Shown here piece after piece: positions 13,926 to 14,082 of a stretch of 14,082 nucleotides of DNA. The stretch's first letter is position 1. Every line of letters starts with the position of its first letter. Position numbers and translations under genes: made by a program. This DNA is from Candidatus Bathyarchaeota archaeon (GTDB lineage Archaea > Thermoproteota > Bathyarchaeia > Bathyarchaeales > Bathyarchaeaceae), in NCBI GenBank assembly GCA_014859755.1, contig JACUTO010000026.1, positions 1 to 14,082 on the forward strand, read 5' to 3'. A model generated the notes under the pieces. The model did no database searches. It worked only from the letters and a program-made list of their open reading frames with translations, and was not told the DNA's origin.

Positions 13926-14063
13926 AAAGCATGCGCGCCTTCTGGGAACCGCGAAAACCGTGGTCCAAGCTATAGACTTTTCAAGAGTTAGACCTTAAAA
14001 GTAAATGCTTAAGAGTGGACGGACACGACATTATTGAAAAAGTTTTGGAATAGGTAAGTGAAA

Positions 14064-14082
14064 ATGGAAAAACTAATCGTAA
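14064..14082 (+). CDS. 5' end of a gene leaving the right edge
   Basis: ATG 14064 opens MEKLIV up to the window end. GGTAAGTG lies 3-10 bases upstream as a ribosome-binding site, and CTTAAAAGT at 13994-14002 could be its TATA box with a leader of about 40 bases. Six codons do not allow identification. Confidence 0.5.

Overview
The window looks like a contig from an archaeon of the TACK group, most likely a Bathyarchaeia-type lineage; this placement is inferred. Supporting it are transcription factor E (TFE), MBF1 with an N-terminal zinc ribbon, the archaeal C56 tRNA methylase aTrm56, archaeal HflX, tRNA genes with several bulge-helix-bulge introns, TATA-like promoters, Shine-Dalgarno sites of the GGTGAT/GGAGG kind, and frequent TTG and GTG starts.

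Layout. Positions 1-1329 hold the possible start of a gene leaving the left edge and a class I aminotransferase, both on the minus strand. Positions 1330-1937 are a 600-base non-coding stretch with an array of about 90-base repeats, each carrying a 12-bp hairpin whose stem sequence differs between copies while pairing is kept. Positions 1938-3680 hold a minus-strand pair: a 57-residue membrane peptide directly abutting a sodium/solute symporter. At 3801-5144 a PaaK-type CoA ligase runs the other way. At 5198-5569 are two divergent tRNA genes, Ala(CGC) and Tyr(GTA), each with two introns; they are followed by a GNAT acetyltransferase (5645-6226, minus), an intergenic stretch with an orphan strong TATA box, and an intronless tRNA-Val(TAC).

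Positions 6762-7325 encode a cysteine-rich DUF116 protein, convergent with an information-processing cluster on the minus strand. In transcription order this is Sir2 deacylase, MBF1, HflX, aTrm56, TFE, an HD-domain protein and a DUF2110-like protein. MBF1/HflX, TFE/HD and HD/DUF2110 overlap by 8-23 bases. HflX has no ATG, GTG or TTG in position to include its N-terminal domain; an ACG codon behind a perfect GGAGGT is the best candidate start. The right end carries a PaaG-like crotonase without the two hydratase glutamates, a small cysteine-rich protein of TIGR04076 type, and the first codons of another gene.

Function. The right-centre cluster links transcription initiation (TFE, MBF1), tRNA and ribosome maintenance (aTrm56, HflX) and protein deacylation (Sir2). 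The PaaK ligase, symporter and crotonase fit uptake and CoA activation of an organic (possibly aromatic) acid; that link is inferred. The non-coding signals that most deserve attention are the covarying hairpin array, the tRNA-Tyr micro-exon, the ACG start, and alternating purine-pyrimidine (CGCGCG-type) tracts in almost every longer intergenic gap.
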